From assembly GCA_030427885.1 (NCBI GenBank), contig JAUICM010000010.1:1-64000 (forward strand): DNA of 64,000 nt, read 5' to 3'. This DNA is from Rhodothermia bacterium (GTDB lineage: Bacteria > Bacteroidota > Rhodothermia > Balneolales > Balneolaceae). Every line of letters starts with the position of its first letter. Position 1 is the stretch's first letter. A program made the position numbers and the translations under genes. The notes under the pieces were generated by a model that had not been told where the DNA came from, made no database searches, and saw only the letters and a program-made list of their open reading frames with translations. Shown here piece after piece: positions 38,677 to 47,736 of this stretch.

Positions 38677-39840
38677 CTATGCTGATTTAACAGCTGTTTT
38701 TGAGAAAAGTACGATCAGATCCTGATCCTGAACAACTTTCTTTTCATCTGCGATGTTCAGAAACTCCTCGTAATAATATTCCATGTCTTCCCGGGATACA
38801 TCGAAGCCAAGTCGTTTTGCTCTGAAATTCAATGCTGCACGTCCGCTTCGGGCGGTAAGTACAATTGATGATTCATCCACACCTACTTCAAGAGGATCAA
38901 TGATCTCATAAGTTTCCCGGCTTTTGATCACACCATCCTGGTGGATCCCTGAAGAATGCGCAAAGGCATTTGCTCCAACAATAGCTTTATTTGGCTGAAC
39001 CGGCATTCTCATTTTTGAAGAAACCAATTCGCTCATTGATTTCAGAAGACGGGTATTTACCCCTGTATCGTAATGAAGATCTTTGTGCTGACGAAGGATC
39101 ATGACCACTTCTTCCAGCGAGGCATTACCGGCACGTTCACCAATTCCGTTAATGGTGCACTCGATCTGAGTTGCTCCGTTCACAACACCAGCTACAGAAT
39201 TAGCAGTAGCCAGACCCAGATCGTTATGACAGTGCGTGGAGATAGTCACGTTATCAATTCCTTTTACATTCTCTTTCAGGAATTTGATCTTTTCACCGTA
39301 TTGCCATGGAAGGCAGTATCCGGTAGTGTCCGGAATATTTACCACAGTAGCACCAGCCGCAACTACGGCTTCAATTACCTTTGCCAAAAATACGTTATCA
39401 GTTCTACCGGCATCTTCCGCATAGAATTCCACATCTTCCACAAAACTCTTGGCATACTTGACAGCAGCCACCCCTCTTTCGATTACTTTCTCAGGGGTTG
39501 ATTTGAGCTTATCGTAGATATGACTTTCTGAAGTTCCTATTCCAGTATGGATTCGTGGATGCTTTGCCTTTTCGATTGCCTGAGCAGCAACCTCAATATC
39601 TCGTTCAACGGCACGCGAAAGCGCACAAACGGTGGATTCCGTTATGATTCCGGCAATTTTCTGGACAGAATGAAAATCTCCGGGACTTGATATTGGAAAA
39701 CCTACTTCCATTACATCAACTCCCAGACTTTCCAGTGCCCTGGCCACCTCTATCTTTTCCGCGGTGTTGAGCTGGCAGCCCGGCACCTGTTCTCCATCTC
39801 GTAAGGTAGTGTCAAAAATCTGGATTCGCTTGTTTGGCAT
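38677..39840 (-). CDS. leuA: 2-isopropylmalate synthase (short form)
   Basis: This 387-residue enzyme condenses acetyl-CoA with 2-ketoisovalerate, the committed step of leucine synthesis. The TIM barrel begins [19 protein letters not shown] and contains [18 protein letters not shown] with the metal-binding HCHND and the [14 protein letters not shown] region. The protein ends about 387 residues in, where longer LeuA proteins have a further ~120-residue leucine-binding regulatory domain, so leucine feedback by that route seems absent. Homocitrate or citramalate synthase are alternatives, but the leuCDB neighbours favour LeuA. Confidence 0.93.
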   Translation of the reverse strand: MPNKRIQIFDTTLRDGEQVPGCQLNTAEKIEVARALESLGVDVMEVGFPISSPGDFHSVQKIAGIITESTVCALSRAVERDIEVAAQAIEKAKHPRIHTGIGTSESHIYDKLKSTPEKVIERGVAAVKYAKSFVEDVEFYAEDAGRTDNVFLAKVIEAVVAAGATVVNIPDTTGYCLPWQYGEKIKFLKENVKGIDNVTISTHCHNDLGLATANSVAGVVNGATQIECTINGIGERAGNASLEEVVMILRQHKDLHYDTGVNTRLLKSMSELVSSKMRMPVQPNKAIVGANAFAHSSGIHQDGVIKSRETYEIIDPLEVGVDESSIVLTARSGRAALNFRAKRLGFDVSREDMEYYYEEFLNIADEKKVVQDQDLIVLFSKTAVKSA

Positions 39841-40056
39841 TATACTAATGATTTCTAACTTATCAACTGTATCTCTTTTACTTCAATTTGGTCAGAATTC
39901 AAGTAATTGATCCGCGAAAGTAGTTGTAGTGCTTATACTTATAAAACCGAATTAGTTCTTTATTACAACATCCAACGCGGCTAACTAACCACTAATAATA
40001 TATTAAGCACATTATTTACAGGTATTTAGATATCACCTAAAACCCTATTTCTTACA
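39841..40056. promoter_or_regulatory. Divergent promoter region, leu operon / helical-repeat gene
   Basis: This AT-rich 216-bp spacer must contain the promoters of leuA (minus) and of the 515-residue protein gene (plus). A leader peptide rich in Leu codons and a terminator hairpin were looked for on the minus strand and not found, unlike upstream of ilvD. Confidence 0.4.
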
Positions 40057-41604
40057 ATGGCCAACCAACCAAATGATCATCTTTACCAGCTTATAAAATC
40101 GCTGTCCAAAGCCGAAAAAAGAGGGTTTAAGATCTACGCCACCCGCAACAGCTCTGATGATGCGAAGTTCATCCAGCTCTTTGATGCAGTAGATAAAGCG
40201 AAGGACTATGATGAAGATGTGATCATTAAAAAGATCAAAGGGCTTAAGAAAACACAGCTTTCAAATCTGAAAGCTCACTTGTACAAACAAATACTTACCT
40301 CCCTGAGACTTAACTACGTCAATCATAATATTGATATTCAGTTGAGGGAACAGATCGACTATGCACGCATTCTGTACGACAAAGGCCTGTACAAGCAAAG
40401 CCTGAAGATCCTTGAAAAAGCCAAGGCACTGTCTTACGAAAATCACCGTATCACGCTCACAACTGAGATCCTGGGCTTCGAGAAGCTAATTGAATCTCAG
40501 TATATAACCCGAAGCCTTCGAAACCGCGCCGATCAGCTGATCGAGGAAACCGAGGAATCCGTCAGATCTGTTGAACGATACCATGCTCTTTCAAATCTGT
40601 CTTTGAGACTCTATGGTATTTATATCAAAGCTGGACATGTGCGTAGTGAAAGGGATTTTGATATCACCGAGAAGTTCTTTGAAAACGCACTCAAACAGAT
40701 CGATACGAGGGATATCGGTTTTTTTGAAAAGCATTACCTGAATGTTTCCTATGCCTGGTACAGCCTTATTGTTCAGGACTTTCTTATGCAGTACCGCTAC
40801 GCGCAAAAGTGGGTGGATCATTTCCGCAAAAACCCTGATATGCTTGCCCTGGAACCAATCTGGTACTTAAAGGGAGTGCATGTGTTGCTGGAAGCATTAT
40901 TTATTCTGGGACACTATGAAAAGCATCAGGAAGAAGTTCAAAGACTGAAGGAATTCCTTAGTGACCCTCCTACCCGTTCTAATGAGAATCTGGAAACGCT
41001 TGGCTTCCAGTATTACTATACATCTCTTATCAATTCCCACTTTCTGGCCGGGACTTTCACGGAGGGACTTTCAATCATTCCCGAGCTTATTAAAGAGATT
41101 GAGAAGTATTCAGATCATATCGATCCACACCGGATACTCGTATTCTATTATAAGATCGCGTGTATGTATTTCGGGGCCGGGAAGATCGAAAAGGCCATTG
41201 AATACCTTAATAAGATCATTAATTACCCCGATCCCCGACTTCGCGAAGATATTCATTGCTTTGCTCGCATACTGAATCTGATCGCTCACTTCGAACTGGG
41301 CAATGAAACCCTTCTCGACTACCAGGTACGTTCCACCTATCGCTTTATTCGTAAAATGAATGACCTGAATTCGGTTCAGGAAGAGATCCTTAAATTTCTG
41401 AGAAACCTAAGCTCAACCGACCCGAAAAATCTACGCCGTCAATTCATATCTCTACGTGAAAAGCTGATCGATATTCAGGAACAACCCTATCAAAGAAGAG
41501 CTTTTTTATACTTAGACATCATATCCTGGCTGGAATCAAAGATCAACCAAAAACCTATTCAGGAGGTCATTAATAGCAAATTCAAGCCTCGAAATGGACA
41601 TTAG
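40057..41604 (+). CDS. Uncharacterised alpha-helical repeat (TPR-like) protein
   Basis: This 515-residue protein has no signal or membrane segment. It is strongly helical, with paired helices in the style of TPR repeats, for example YDKGLYKQSLKILEKAKALS near 108-127 and FGAGKIEKAIEYLNKIINYP near 370-390. The start MANQPNDHLYQLIKSLSKAEKRGFKIYATR resembles conserved Bacteroidota hypothetical proteins. The function is not recognised; a scaffold role is likely. It sits between the leu and ilv units but is not part of either pathway. Confidence 0.7.
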   Translation: MANQPNDHLYQLIKSLSKAEKRGFKIYATRNSSDDAKFIQLFDAVDKAKDYDEDVIIKKIKGLKKTQLSNLKAHLYKQILTSLRLNYVNHNIDIQLREQIDYARILYDKGLYKQSLKILEKAKALSYENHRITLTTEILGFEKLIESQYITRSLRNRADQLIEETEESVRSVERYHALSNLSLRLYGIYIKAGHVRSERDFDITEKFFENALKQIDTRDIGFFEKHYLNVSYAWYSLIVQDFLMQYRYAQKWVDHFRKNPDMLALEPIWYLKGVHVLLEALFILGHYEKHQEEVQRLKEFLSDPPTRSNENLETLGFQYYYTSLINSHFLAGTFTEGLSIIPELIKEIEKYSDHIDPHRILVFYYKIACMYFGAGKIEKAIEYLNKIINYPDPRLREDIHCFARILNLIAHFELGNETLLDYQVRSTYRFIRKMNDLNSVQEEILKFLRNLSSTDPKNLRRQFISLREKLIDIQEQPYQRRAFLYLDIISWLESKINQKPIQEVINSKFKPRNGH

Positions 41605-41626
41605 ATCTTTGTTGGCCATCCCATTA

Positions 41627-41655
41627 TTGCCGATCTTTTTTCGGTTACTATGTTG
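41627..41655 (+). promoter_or_regulatory. Candidate promoter of the ilv leader
   Basis: TTG (41627-41629) and TATGTTG (41649-41655) are 19 bases apart, resembling the Bacteroidota promoter pair TTG / TAnnTTTG. It would start transcription near 41662, about 40 bases before the leader ATG. Call by eye only. Confidence 0.35.
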
Positions 41656-41704
41656 CTATAGTTCGATATAAGCCATTTATTTGCAACCAGCTAAAAATTT
41701 AATC

Positions 41705-41785
41705 ATGCTATCAACTGTCATTTCTTTGGTCATTATTCGAGTCATTGGTATTCAATACCGACCGGGAAGACTATGCAGTAAGTAA
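41705..41785 (+). CDS. ilv operon leader peptide (26 codons, Ile/Val/Leu-rich)
   Basis: An unannotated ATG-to-TAA frame of 26 codons lies between the helical-repeat gene and ilvD. Codons 5-16 read VISLVIIRVIGI, nine of twelve being branched-chain amino acids (five ATT Ile and three GTC Val plus one Leu). In total 11 of 26 codons are Ile, Val or Leu. It is followed by a terminator hairpin (41800-41834) before ilvD. This is the arrangement of ribosome-mediated attenuators in which stalling at Ile/Val codons allows readthrough. No Shine-Dalgarno is evident. The assignment rests on composition, position and the downstream terminator. Confidence 0.8.
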   Translation: MLSTVISLVIIRVIGIQYRPGRLCSK

Positions 41786-41834
41786 CATGAATTACTTTCA
41801 AAAAAGCCTTCCCGCACCGGAAGGCTTTTTTTTT
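41741..41834 (+). promoter_or_regulatory. ilv attenuator (pause hairpin, antiterminator, terminator)
   Basis: Within the leader coding region GGTAT/ATACC (41748-41752 and 41756-41760) makes a pause-type hairpin, extendable by GTC/GAC (41741-41743 and nearby). CGGGAAG (41763-41769) can pair with CTTCCCG (41808-41814) to form a 7-bp antiterminator. That pairing would prevent the terminator stem GCCTTCC/GGAAGGC. The mutual exclusion is the hallmark of an attenuator. Confidence 0.7.
41800..41834 (+). terminator. Intrinsic terminator in ilv leader
   Basis: Stem GCCTTCC (41806-41812) and GGAAGGC (41819-41825) with loop CGCACC, flanked by six As and followed by nine Ts (41826-41834). It lies 14 bp past the leader stop and 24 bp before the ilvD ATG, so it terminates before the structural genes unless antiterminated. 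Confidence 0.9.
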
Positions 41835-41858
41835 GACTAATAATTTTTGAAGATCTAC

Positions 41859-43538
41859 ATGGCGGAATTAAATAAGTACAGTAAACAGATCACTCAGGAT
41901 GGTTCACAGCCAGCAGCCCAGGCAATGCTGCATGCCCTTGGTTTAAGTGATGAAGATCTCTCGCGACCTCTTATTGGTGTGGCCAGCACCGGATATGAAG
42001 GCAACCCTTGTAATATGCATCTCAATGATCTGGCCGTTCATGTGAAAAGGGGTGTACAGGCTTCCGATCTCACCGGACTCATTTTTAATACGATTGGAAT
42101 AAGTGATGGCATCTCGATGGGAACTCCCGGAATGCGATACTCACTCCCCTCGCGCGACCTGATCGCTGATTCTATGGAATCGGTTGTGAAAGGCATGTTG
42201 TACGATGGTTTTGCTGCTATTGTGGGTTGTGATAAAAATATGCCGGGAGCACTGATGGCTATGCTTCGCGTGAACAGGCCATCTATTCTTGTTTATGGTG
42301 GAACTATTGCACCGGGATATCACAATGGCCAGAAGCTGGATGTGGTTTCAGCATTTGAAGCATGGGGGCAAAAAGTATCGGGCTCAATCGACGATACTGA
42401 ATTCAAAGATATTGTAATGAACGCTTGTCCAGGACCGGGAGCCTGTGGCGGAATGTACACTGCTAATACTATGGCTTCTGCGATCGAAGCAATGGGAATG
42501 GCGTTACCGTATAATGCGTCTAACCCTGCTAATGGAAGTGAGAAAGTGATCGAATGTGAAGAAGTTGGAAAATACCTCTACTCCCTTCTTGAGCAAGACC
42601 TTAAACCACGTGACATTCTCACCAAAAAATCTCTTGAAAATGCATTCAGACTTGTTACTGTTTTAGGCGGTTCAACAAACGCAGTGCTGCACATGCTGGC
42701 AATTGCCAAAACTGCTGAGATCGAATTCACTTTAGAAGATTTCCAGCATATCAGCGACACTACTCCATTCCTCGGAGACCTCAAACCAAGTGGTAAATAT
42801 GTAATGGAAGACCTTCACAAAGTGGGTGGTATTCCAGCTGTAATGAAATTCATGCTAGAAAATGACATGATCCATGGTGATTGCATGACTGTAACTGGTA
42901 AGACCATCGCCGAGAATCTGGCTGATGTCAAAGCTCTTTCAGTAGAGCAGGATGTGATACACGGACTGGACAACCCGATCAAGAAAAACGGACATATTCA
43001 GATATTGTATGGCAACCTGGCTACAGAAGGTGCGGTGGCTAAGATCACGGGAAAAGAAGGACTTGCTTTCAGCGGCACTGCCCGTGTATTTGACAGCGAA
43101 GAAGAAGCCAATGATGGCATCAGTGATGGAAAAGTCCGGAAAGGGGATGTGATCGTTATTCGTTATGTAGGTCCGAAAGGAGGACCTGGTATGCCTGAGA
43201 TGCTGAAGCCAACTTCCGCTATCATGGGGGCTGGTTTAGGAAAAGAGGTGGCTCTGATCACCGACGGACGTTTCTCTGGCGGATCACATGGATTCGTGGT
43301 AGGCCACGTAACTCCTGAAGCCCAGACCGGCGGTAACATCGCCCTGGTCAAAGACGGTGACAAGATCCTCATTGATGCTGAAAAGAATGAAATTCATGTA
43401 GCTGTAAGCGATGATGAACTCGCTGCTCGAAAAGCCCGATGGAGCGAACCTCCATTGAAGGAAAACAAAGGAACTTTATATAAATACGCCAAAACCGTTT
43501 CATCAGCCTCACAAGGCTGCGTGACCGACGAGTTTTAA
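41859..43538 (+). CDS. ilvD: Dihydroxy-acid dehydratase
   Basis: This 559-residue enzyme dehydrates 2,3-dihydroxy-isovalerate and -methylvalerate in valine and isoleucine synthesis. The Fe-S cysteines are in [27 protein letters not shown] and [24 protein letters not shown]. The C-terminal segments [11 protein letters not shown] and [21 protein letters not shown] are also typical. The ATG at 41859 is preferred to the TTG at 41847. It is the first gene of the ilvDBNC unit and is directly behind the attenuator. Confidence 0.97.
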   Translation: MAELNKYSKQITQDGSQPAAQAMLHALGLSDEDLSRPLIGVASTGYEGNPCNMHLNDLAVHVKRGVQASDLTGLIFNTIGISDGISMGTPGMRYSLPSRDLIADSMESVVKGMLYDGFAAIVGCDKNMPGALMAMLRVNRPSILVYGGTIAPGYHNGQKLDVVSAFEAWGQKVSGSIDDTEFKDIVMNACPGPGACGGMYTANTMASAIEAMGMALPYNASNPANGSEKVIECEEVGKYLYSLLEQDLKPRDILTKKSLENAFRLVTVLGGSTNAVLHMLAIAKTAEIEFTLEDFQHISDTTPFLGDLKPSGKYVMEDLHKVGGIPAVMKFMLENDMIHGDCMTVTGKTIAENLADVKALSVEQDVIHGLDNPIKKNGHIQILYGNLATEGAVAKITGKEGLAFSGTARVFDSEEEANDGISDGKVRKGDVIVIRYVGPKGGPGMPEMLKPTSAIMGAGLGKEVALITDGRFSGGSHGFVVGHVTPEAQTGGNIALVKDGDKILIDAEKNEIHVAVSDDELAARKARWSEPPLKENKGTLYKYAKTVSSASQGCVTDEF

Positions 43539-43561
43539 TATTTAACACAACCTCACTCACT

Positions 43562-45301
43562 ATGGGAACTGTAGAAGCACCCACTAAAAAGAAATCAGAC
43601 AATTCAACCAAGACCGAGCGGATATCAGGATCAGAAGCTGTGGCACGAATTCTGGCCGAAGAAGGTGTCGAGATCGCTTTCGGATATCCGGGTGGAGCGA
43701 TCATGCCGGTGTACGATGCTTTGTATGATCATCAGGATGAGATACAGCACGTACTGGCCCGGCACGAACAAGGTGCCATCCATGCTGCACAAGGTTATGC
43801 CCGTGCATCCGGAAAAGTGGGCGTATGTCTGGCAACATCCGGTCCCGGAGCAACCAATCTGATCACCGGTATCGCCGATGCTCAGATCGATTCGACTCCT
43901 CTGGTCTGCATAACCGGACAGGTAGCCTCTTCCCTTCTGGGCAGTGATGCCTTCCAGGAATGTGATGTGATCGGGATCTCCATGCCGGTTACAAAATGGA
44001 ATTATCAGGTTACGCGTGCTGAAGAAATACCCGAGGCACTTGCCAAAGCTTTTTATATCGCTCGTTCTGGTCGTCCTGGTCCTGTGCTGGTCGACATAAC
44101 TAAAGATGCTCAGTTTGATCAGCTCGATTTCAGATATGATAAATGCACGCATCTTCGCAGTTATGTACCTGTACCAAAGCTGGATCATTCAAAAGTTAAG
44201 GAAGCAGCTGAACTCATCAACAATGCAAAACGGCCGTATGTGTTGTTTGGTCAGGGGGTGATACTGGCCAATGCTGAAGATGAATTCAAACAGTTCATCG
44301 AAAAAACTGGTATCCCTTCCGCTTGGACCATCATGGGATTATCCGCTCTTGATACCGATCATCCCCTGAATGTGGGAATGCTTGGAATGCACGGAAATTA
44401 TGGGCCGAATTTGCTTACCAACGAGTGTGATGTCCTGATTGCTATTGGGATGCGCTTCGATGACCGTGTAACCGGCAACTTATCGAAATATGCAAAGCAG
44501 GCTAAAGTAATCCATCTGGAGATCGACCCTGCTGAGATCGACAAAAATGTGAAAACTGAAGTTGCTGTACTCGGTGATGCTAAAGAATCACTGACTGAGT
44601 TGATCAAACATGTAAAACCAAACAGCCACGATGAATGGCTGCAAAAATTCCGTGATTGTGATAAGCTCGAGCACGAGAAGGTGATCCAGGAAGAACTCAA
44701 CCCGACCTCAGATATTCTGAGTATGGGTGAGGTGATAAAGCTCATCAACAAATACACTAATGGTGATGCCATTCTGGTTACCGATGTGGGACAACACCAG
44801 ATGGTTGCATGCCGCTATACCAAATTCAATAAATCCAAAAGTAATATCACTTCTGGTGGATTGGGCACTATGGGCTTCGGGCTACCGGCTGCTTTGGGAG
44901 CCGCACTTGGTGAACCCGACCGAAAAGTGATCTGCGTGGTAGGCGATGGTGGTTTCCAGATGACTCTTCAGGAACTGGCTACCATATATCAGACCCAGGC
45001 GAAAGTGAAAGTATTACTGCTTAATAACGAGTTCCTTGGCATGGTTCGACAGTGGCAGCAGTTGTTCTTCGAGAAACGATACTCTTCTACCGAGTTGATA
45101 AACCCCGACTTCCAGACTATTGCTAAAGGGTTTTATATCCCAACAAACAAAGTAACAGAACGAAGAAACCTGGAAGAAGCCATCAAAGAATTTGTCGAAT
45201 CGGACAGTGCATATTTCCTGGAAGTGATGGTAGGCAAAGAGAATAACGTATTCCCGATGGTGCCAAGCGGCTCGGGAGTAGCAGAAATCAGATTGGAATG
45301 A
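43562..45301 (+). CDS. ilvB: Acetolactate synthase large subunit
   Basis: This 579-residue thiamine-diphosphate enzyme makes acetolactate or acetohydroxybutyrate. Domains in order: N-terminal PYR domain with GYPGGAIMPVYDAL and the catalytic Glu in ARHEQGAIHAAQGYARASG; central FAD-binding-like domain (VLFGQGVI, MLGMHGNYG); C-terminal PP domain with the ThDP/Mg motif GDGGFQMTLQELAT followed by LLNNEFLGMVRQWQ. It is co-oriented with ilvD (23-bp gap). It needs the small subunit IlvN, encoded 165 bp later. Confidence 0.97.
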   Translation: MGTVEAPTKKKSDNSTKTERISGSEAVARILAEEGVEIAFGYPGGAIMPVYDALYDHQDEIQHVLARHEQGAIHAAQGYARASGKVGVCLATSGPGATNLITGIADAQIDSTPLVCITGQVASSLLGSDAFQECDVIGISMPVTKWNYQVTRAEEIPEALAKAFYIARSGRPGPVLVDITKDAQFDQLDFRYDKCTHLRSYVPVPKLDHSKVKEAAELINNAKRPYVLFGQGVILANAEDEFKQFIEKTGIPSAWTIMGLSALDTDHPLNVGMLGMHGNYGPNLLTNECDVLIAIGMRFDDRVTGNLSKYAKQAKVIHLEIDPAEIDKNVKTEVAVLGDAKESLTELIKHVKPNSHDEWLQKFRDCDKLEHEKVIQEELNPTSDILSMGEVIKLINKYTNGDAILVTDVGQHQMVACRYTKFNKSKSNITSGGLGTMGFGLPAALGAALGEPDRKVICVVGDGGFQMTLQELATIYQTQAKVKVLLLNNEFLGMVRQWQQLFFEKRYSSTELINPDFQTIAKGFYIPTNKVTERRNLEEAIKEFVESDSAYFLEVMVGKENNVFPMVPSGSGVAEIRLE

Positions 45302-45306
45302 TCATT

Positions 45307-45411
45307 ATGGCCATACACATTCAGACTCCTTCTGTCTTACCTTTATCTAAGTGTAAGGACTCTTTAATTTTAATAAGGAATAAAACCTTACCAAGGAGCC
45401 TTCACTCTTGA
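45307..45411 (+). other. 34-codon frame with alternative stems in ilvB-ilvN spacer
   Basis: The 165-bp gap between ilvB and ilvN contains an ATG-to-TGA frame of 34 codons with a LILI run at codons 20-23 (45364-45375). CTTAC (45336-45340) can pair with GTAAG (45353-45357), and GTAAGG (45353-45358) can pair instead with CCTTAC (45386-45391), giving mutually exclusive stems. No U-run follows. It may be chance; the coding nature is unproven. Confidence 0.25.
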
Positions 45412-45466
45412 CAAGGAATTGAAAGGTGTGTCATAATGATGATCATCAGAAATTAATTTAAAAATC

Positions 45467-46003
45467 ATGGAACAACAGGAATTTACCATCACCGCTTATA
45501 CCGAAAATCATGTAGGGCTCCTTCACCGGATCACCATCATTTTCACCAAGCGTAAGATCAACATCGAAAGCCTGACTACCTCTGAAAGTGAGACCGAAGG
45601 TATTCACCGGTTCACTATTGCAGTAACTGAGACAGAAGAAACAGTTCAGAAAGTGGTGAAACAGATTGAAAAGCAGGTTGAAGTACTCAAAGCCGGCTAC
45701 TACAAAAAGAAGGAAGTGGTTCAGCAGGAACTAGCCCTGTACAAGCTCCGCACAGATTCCCTGACCAACGGACTGGAAGTGGAGCGTATCGTGCGTGAAC
45801 ATGGCGCCCGTTTTCTAACCATCGAGAAGGAATTTGTGGTGATTGAAAAAGCGGGTTACAAACGTGAAACCAAAGCCCTCTTCGACGAACTTAAAACCTA
45901 TGACATCATAGAATTTGTACGATCCGGCCGAATTGCGGTTAGCCGGGAACAATATGGCCTCGGTCGTCAGGTCGCTGAACTGCTTGCAACAGAGGTGGTT
46001 TGA
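45467..46003 (+). CDS. ilvN: Acetolactate synthase small (regulatory) subunit
   Basis: This 178-residue protein has an N-terminal ACT domain (about 5-80; ITAYTENHVGLLHRITIIFTKRKINIESL) that binds valine for feedback control. It also has a C-terminal small-subunit domain (ELALYKLRTDS, FLTIEKEFVVIEKAGYKRE, YDIIEFVRSGRIAVSR). It activates and regulates IlvB. It is separated from ilvB by an unusually long 165-bp gap and from ilvC by 138 bp. Confidence 0.95.
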   Translation: MEQQEFTITAYTENHVGLLHRITIIFTKRKINIESLTTSESETEGIHRFTIAVTETEETVQKVVKQIEKQVEVLKAGYYKKKEVVQQELALYKLRTDSLTNGLEVERIVREHGARFLTIEKEFVVIEKAGYKRETKALFDELKTYDIIEFVRSGRIAVSREQYGLGRQVAELLATEVV

Positions 46004-46021
46004 TGCAACTAATTAAACACA

Positions 46022-46068
46022 CCCCTCAATCCTTTCTCAAGAGGGGAAGCTCTTTTCTCATGAGAGAA
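46022..46068. repeat. Adjacent small hairpins in ilvN-ilvC spacer
   Basis: CCCCTC (46022-46027) pairs with GAGGGG (46041-46046), and TTCTC (46055-46059) pairs with GAGAA (46064-46068). The CCCCTC...CAAGAGGGG core resembles, in inverted form, the repeats at 49239 and 62975. No U-tail follows, so a terminator is unlikely. Confidence 0.4.
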
Positions 46069-46141
46069 GAACAAGAATTGTGTTTCCCAACAACGATTTT
46101 ATAACTAAAAACTAATCACTCAAAACTCAACACTAAAAAGA

Positions 46142-47188
46142 ATGGCACTTTTAAATTTTGGCGGAGTCGAAGAAGAAGTAGTAACACGGGAGGAATTCCC
46201 TCTTGAAAAAGCTCGTGAAACCCTTAAAGATGAAACCATAGCGATCATCGGATATGGTGTGCAGGGGCCCGGACAGGCACTTAACCTGAAAGACAACGGT
46301 TTCAACGTGATCGTTGGTCAGCGTAAAGGCTCCAAAACATGGGACAAAGCTGTAGCAGATGGCTGGGTTCCCGGCGAAACGCTCTTCGAGATCGAGGAAG
46401 CTTGTGAAAAAGGAACCATCCTTCAGTACCTGCTTTCTGATGCGGGACAGATCTCTGTATGGCCGACTGTGAAGAAACATCTCACTCCAGGCAAAGCCCT
46501 TTATTTCTCTCACGGATTCGGTATCACCTATAAAGAACGTACCGGTATCATTCCCCCGGACGATGTGGATGTGATCCTCGTGGCTCCTAAGGGATCGGGA
46601 ACCTCCCTGCGACGTATGTTCCTGGAAGGTCGTGGATTGAACTCCAGTTTTGCCATTTTCCAGGATGCCACAGGAAAAGCATTTGACCGTGTGGTTGCTT
46701 TGGGGATCGGTGTGGGATCAGGCTACCTGTTCAAAACTGATTTCCGTAAAGAAGTATTCTCTGACCTTACCGGTGAACGTGGAACACTGATGGGCGCTAT
46801 CCAGGGGATCTTTGCTGCGCAATACGAAGTACTGCGTTCTAATGGTCACTCCCCTTCTGAGGCCTTTAACGAAACCGTGGAAGAACTTACACAGTCACTG
46901 ATGCCACTGGTTGCAGAAAATGGCATGGACTGGATGTATGCCAACTGTTCCACCACTGCACAACGTGGTGCCCTGGACTGGTGGAAGCCATTCCGCGATG
47001 CCACTAAACCGGTATTCGAAAAACTCTATAAAGAAGTGGCTGCAGGCAACGAAGCCCAGAAGAGCATTGATGCCAACTCAAAAGAAGATTACCGCGCAGG
47101 ACTTGAGGAAGAACTCAAGGAACTCCGCGAAAGCGAGATGTGGCAGGCCGGAGCAACGGTTCGGAAATTACGACCGGAGAATAATTAA
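46142..47188 (+). CDS. ilvC: Ketol-acid reductoisomerase
   Basis: This 348-residue enzyme performs the alkyl shift and NAD(P)H reduction of acetolactate. The Rossmann motif GYGVQGPGQALNLKDNG is followed by the cofactor loop GQRKGSKTWD. The knotted C-terminal domain has DLTGERGTLMGAIQGIFAAQYE with metal-binding Asp and Glu, and the NCSTTAQRGALDW segment. The length is close to typical class I enzymes. It is the last gene of the ilv unit, followed by repeat-rich DNA. Confidence 0.95.
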   Translation: MALLNFGGVEEEVVTREEFPLEKARETLKDETIAIIGYGVQGPGQALNLKDNGFNVIVGQRKGSKTWDKAVADGWVPGETLFEIEEACEKGTILQYLLSDAGQISVWPTVKKHLTPGKALYFSHGFGITYKERTGIIPPDDVDVILVAPKGSGTSLRRMFLEGRGLNSSFAIFQDATGKAFDRVVALGIGVGSGYLFKTDFRKEVFSDLTGERGTLMGAIQGIFAAQYEVLRSNGHSPSEAFNETVEELTQSLMPLVAENGMDWMYANCSTTAQRGALDWWKPFRDATKPVFEKLYKEVAAGNEAQKSIDANSKEDYRAGLEEELKELRESEMWQAGATVRKLRPENN

Positions 47189-47217
47189 ACAACGCTCGTC
47201 ATCCCGGCGGAATATTG

Positions 47218-47300
47218 GTCATCGCGGGCTTAGACCCGCGATCTCCCTGATTTAACTCACAGCCAAATTAATGGAAACCCCGGATCAAGTCCGGGGTGAC
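47218..47300. repeat. Dispersed two-hairpin repeat, copy A
   Basis: Begins GTCATCGCGGGCTTAGACCC and ends CCGGATCAAGTCCGGGGTGAC-like. Left hairpin CGCGGG/CCCGCG and right hairpin CCCCGGA/TCCGGGG are placed head to head with terminal GTCA/TGAC. Same layout as copies at 49021, 61484 and 63067. Confidence 0.7.
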
Positions 47301-47310
47301 TGTTTCTAAA

Positions 47311-47388
47311 GTCATCCTGAGCAAAAGCGAAGTACCTTATCGTCTCATCGGCAAGATTCTTCTCTGCCTTTTGACTGATCAGGATGAC
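47311..47388. repeat. Long inverted repeat GTCATCCTGA ... TCAGGATGAC
   Basis: Perfect 10-base arms (47311-47320 and 47379-47388) enclose 58 bases. The right arm is followed by six Ts, so it could act as a weak terminator for ilvC transcripts. It shares its arm sequence with the dispersed two-hairpin repeat. Confidence 0.6.
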
Positions 47389-47410
47389 TTTTTTATTATT
47401 TACACCTCCA

Positions 47411-47562
47411 GTCATTGCGAGCGGAGCGAAGCAATCTCCTAAACAACGCCTCCATTTGTGAACGAAGTGAAGCAATCTCAGGGTACGTGCCCATAACTAC
47501 GAGATTGCTTCGTCGATAAGGCTTTCAACTTGAATGAATATATGGCCTCCTCGCAAAGACAG
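47411..47562. repeat. GTCATTGCGAG-type intergenic repeat
   Basis: Opens GTCATTGCGAGCGGAGCGAA and closes near TCGCAAAGACAG, with internal AAGCAATCTC (twice, direct) and its inverse GAGATTGCTT. Elements of this look occur in many unrelated bacterial genomes between genes. Confidence 0.6.
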
Positions 47563-47618
47563 CTTTTACTTTTGAGTCGTCAATTCCTCTGTTCAGCCGG
47601 CCGATACCCTTAACCTCG

Positions 47619-47736
47619 TTCCGTAGCTCCGCTGCGGAATGCAAATAGGAAGCTCCAGCTTCCTGTTCCCTTGCACATTTAATTCCTTAACGCGAAGGGT
47701 TTTTCCTGAAGGAGTGCCTCTGGCAAGGCCTTCGCG
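47619..47736. repeat. Cluster of three strong palindromes
   Basis: TTCCGTAGC/GCTGCGGAA with loop TCC (47619-47639, one wobble), AGGAAGCT-CC-AGCTTCCT (47647-47664) and CGCGAAGG ... CCTTCGCG (47691-47698 and 47729-47736). They are spaced regularly within 118 bp. The arrangement resembles REP-type elements but no RAYT-type transposase is in the window. Confidence 0.6.

Noticed and set aside
39841-40056. Possible leucine leader peptide ahead of leuA
   Set aside because: The only short frame seen on the minus strand (six codons) has a single Leu codon and there is no terminator hairpin.
46022-46068. Possible terminator between ilvN and ilvC
   Set aside because: Two small hairpins are present but no U-run follows, and ilvC is expected to be co-transcribed.
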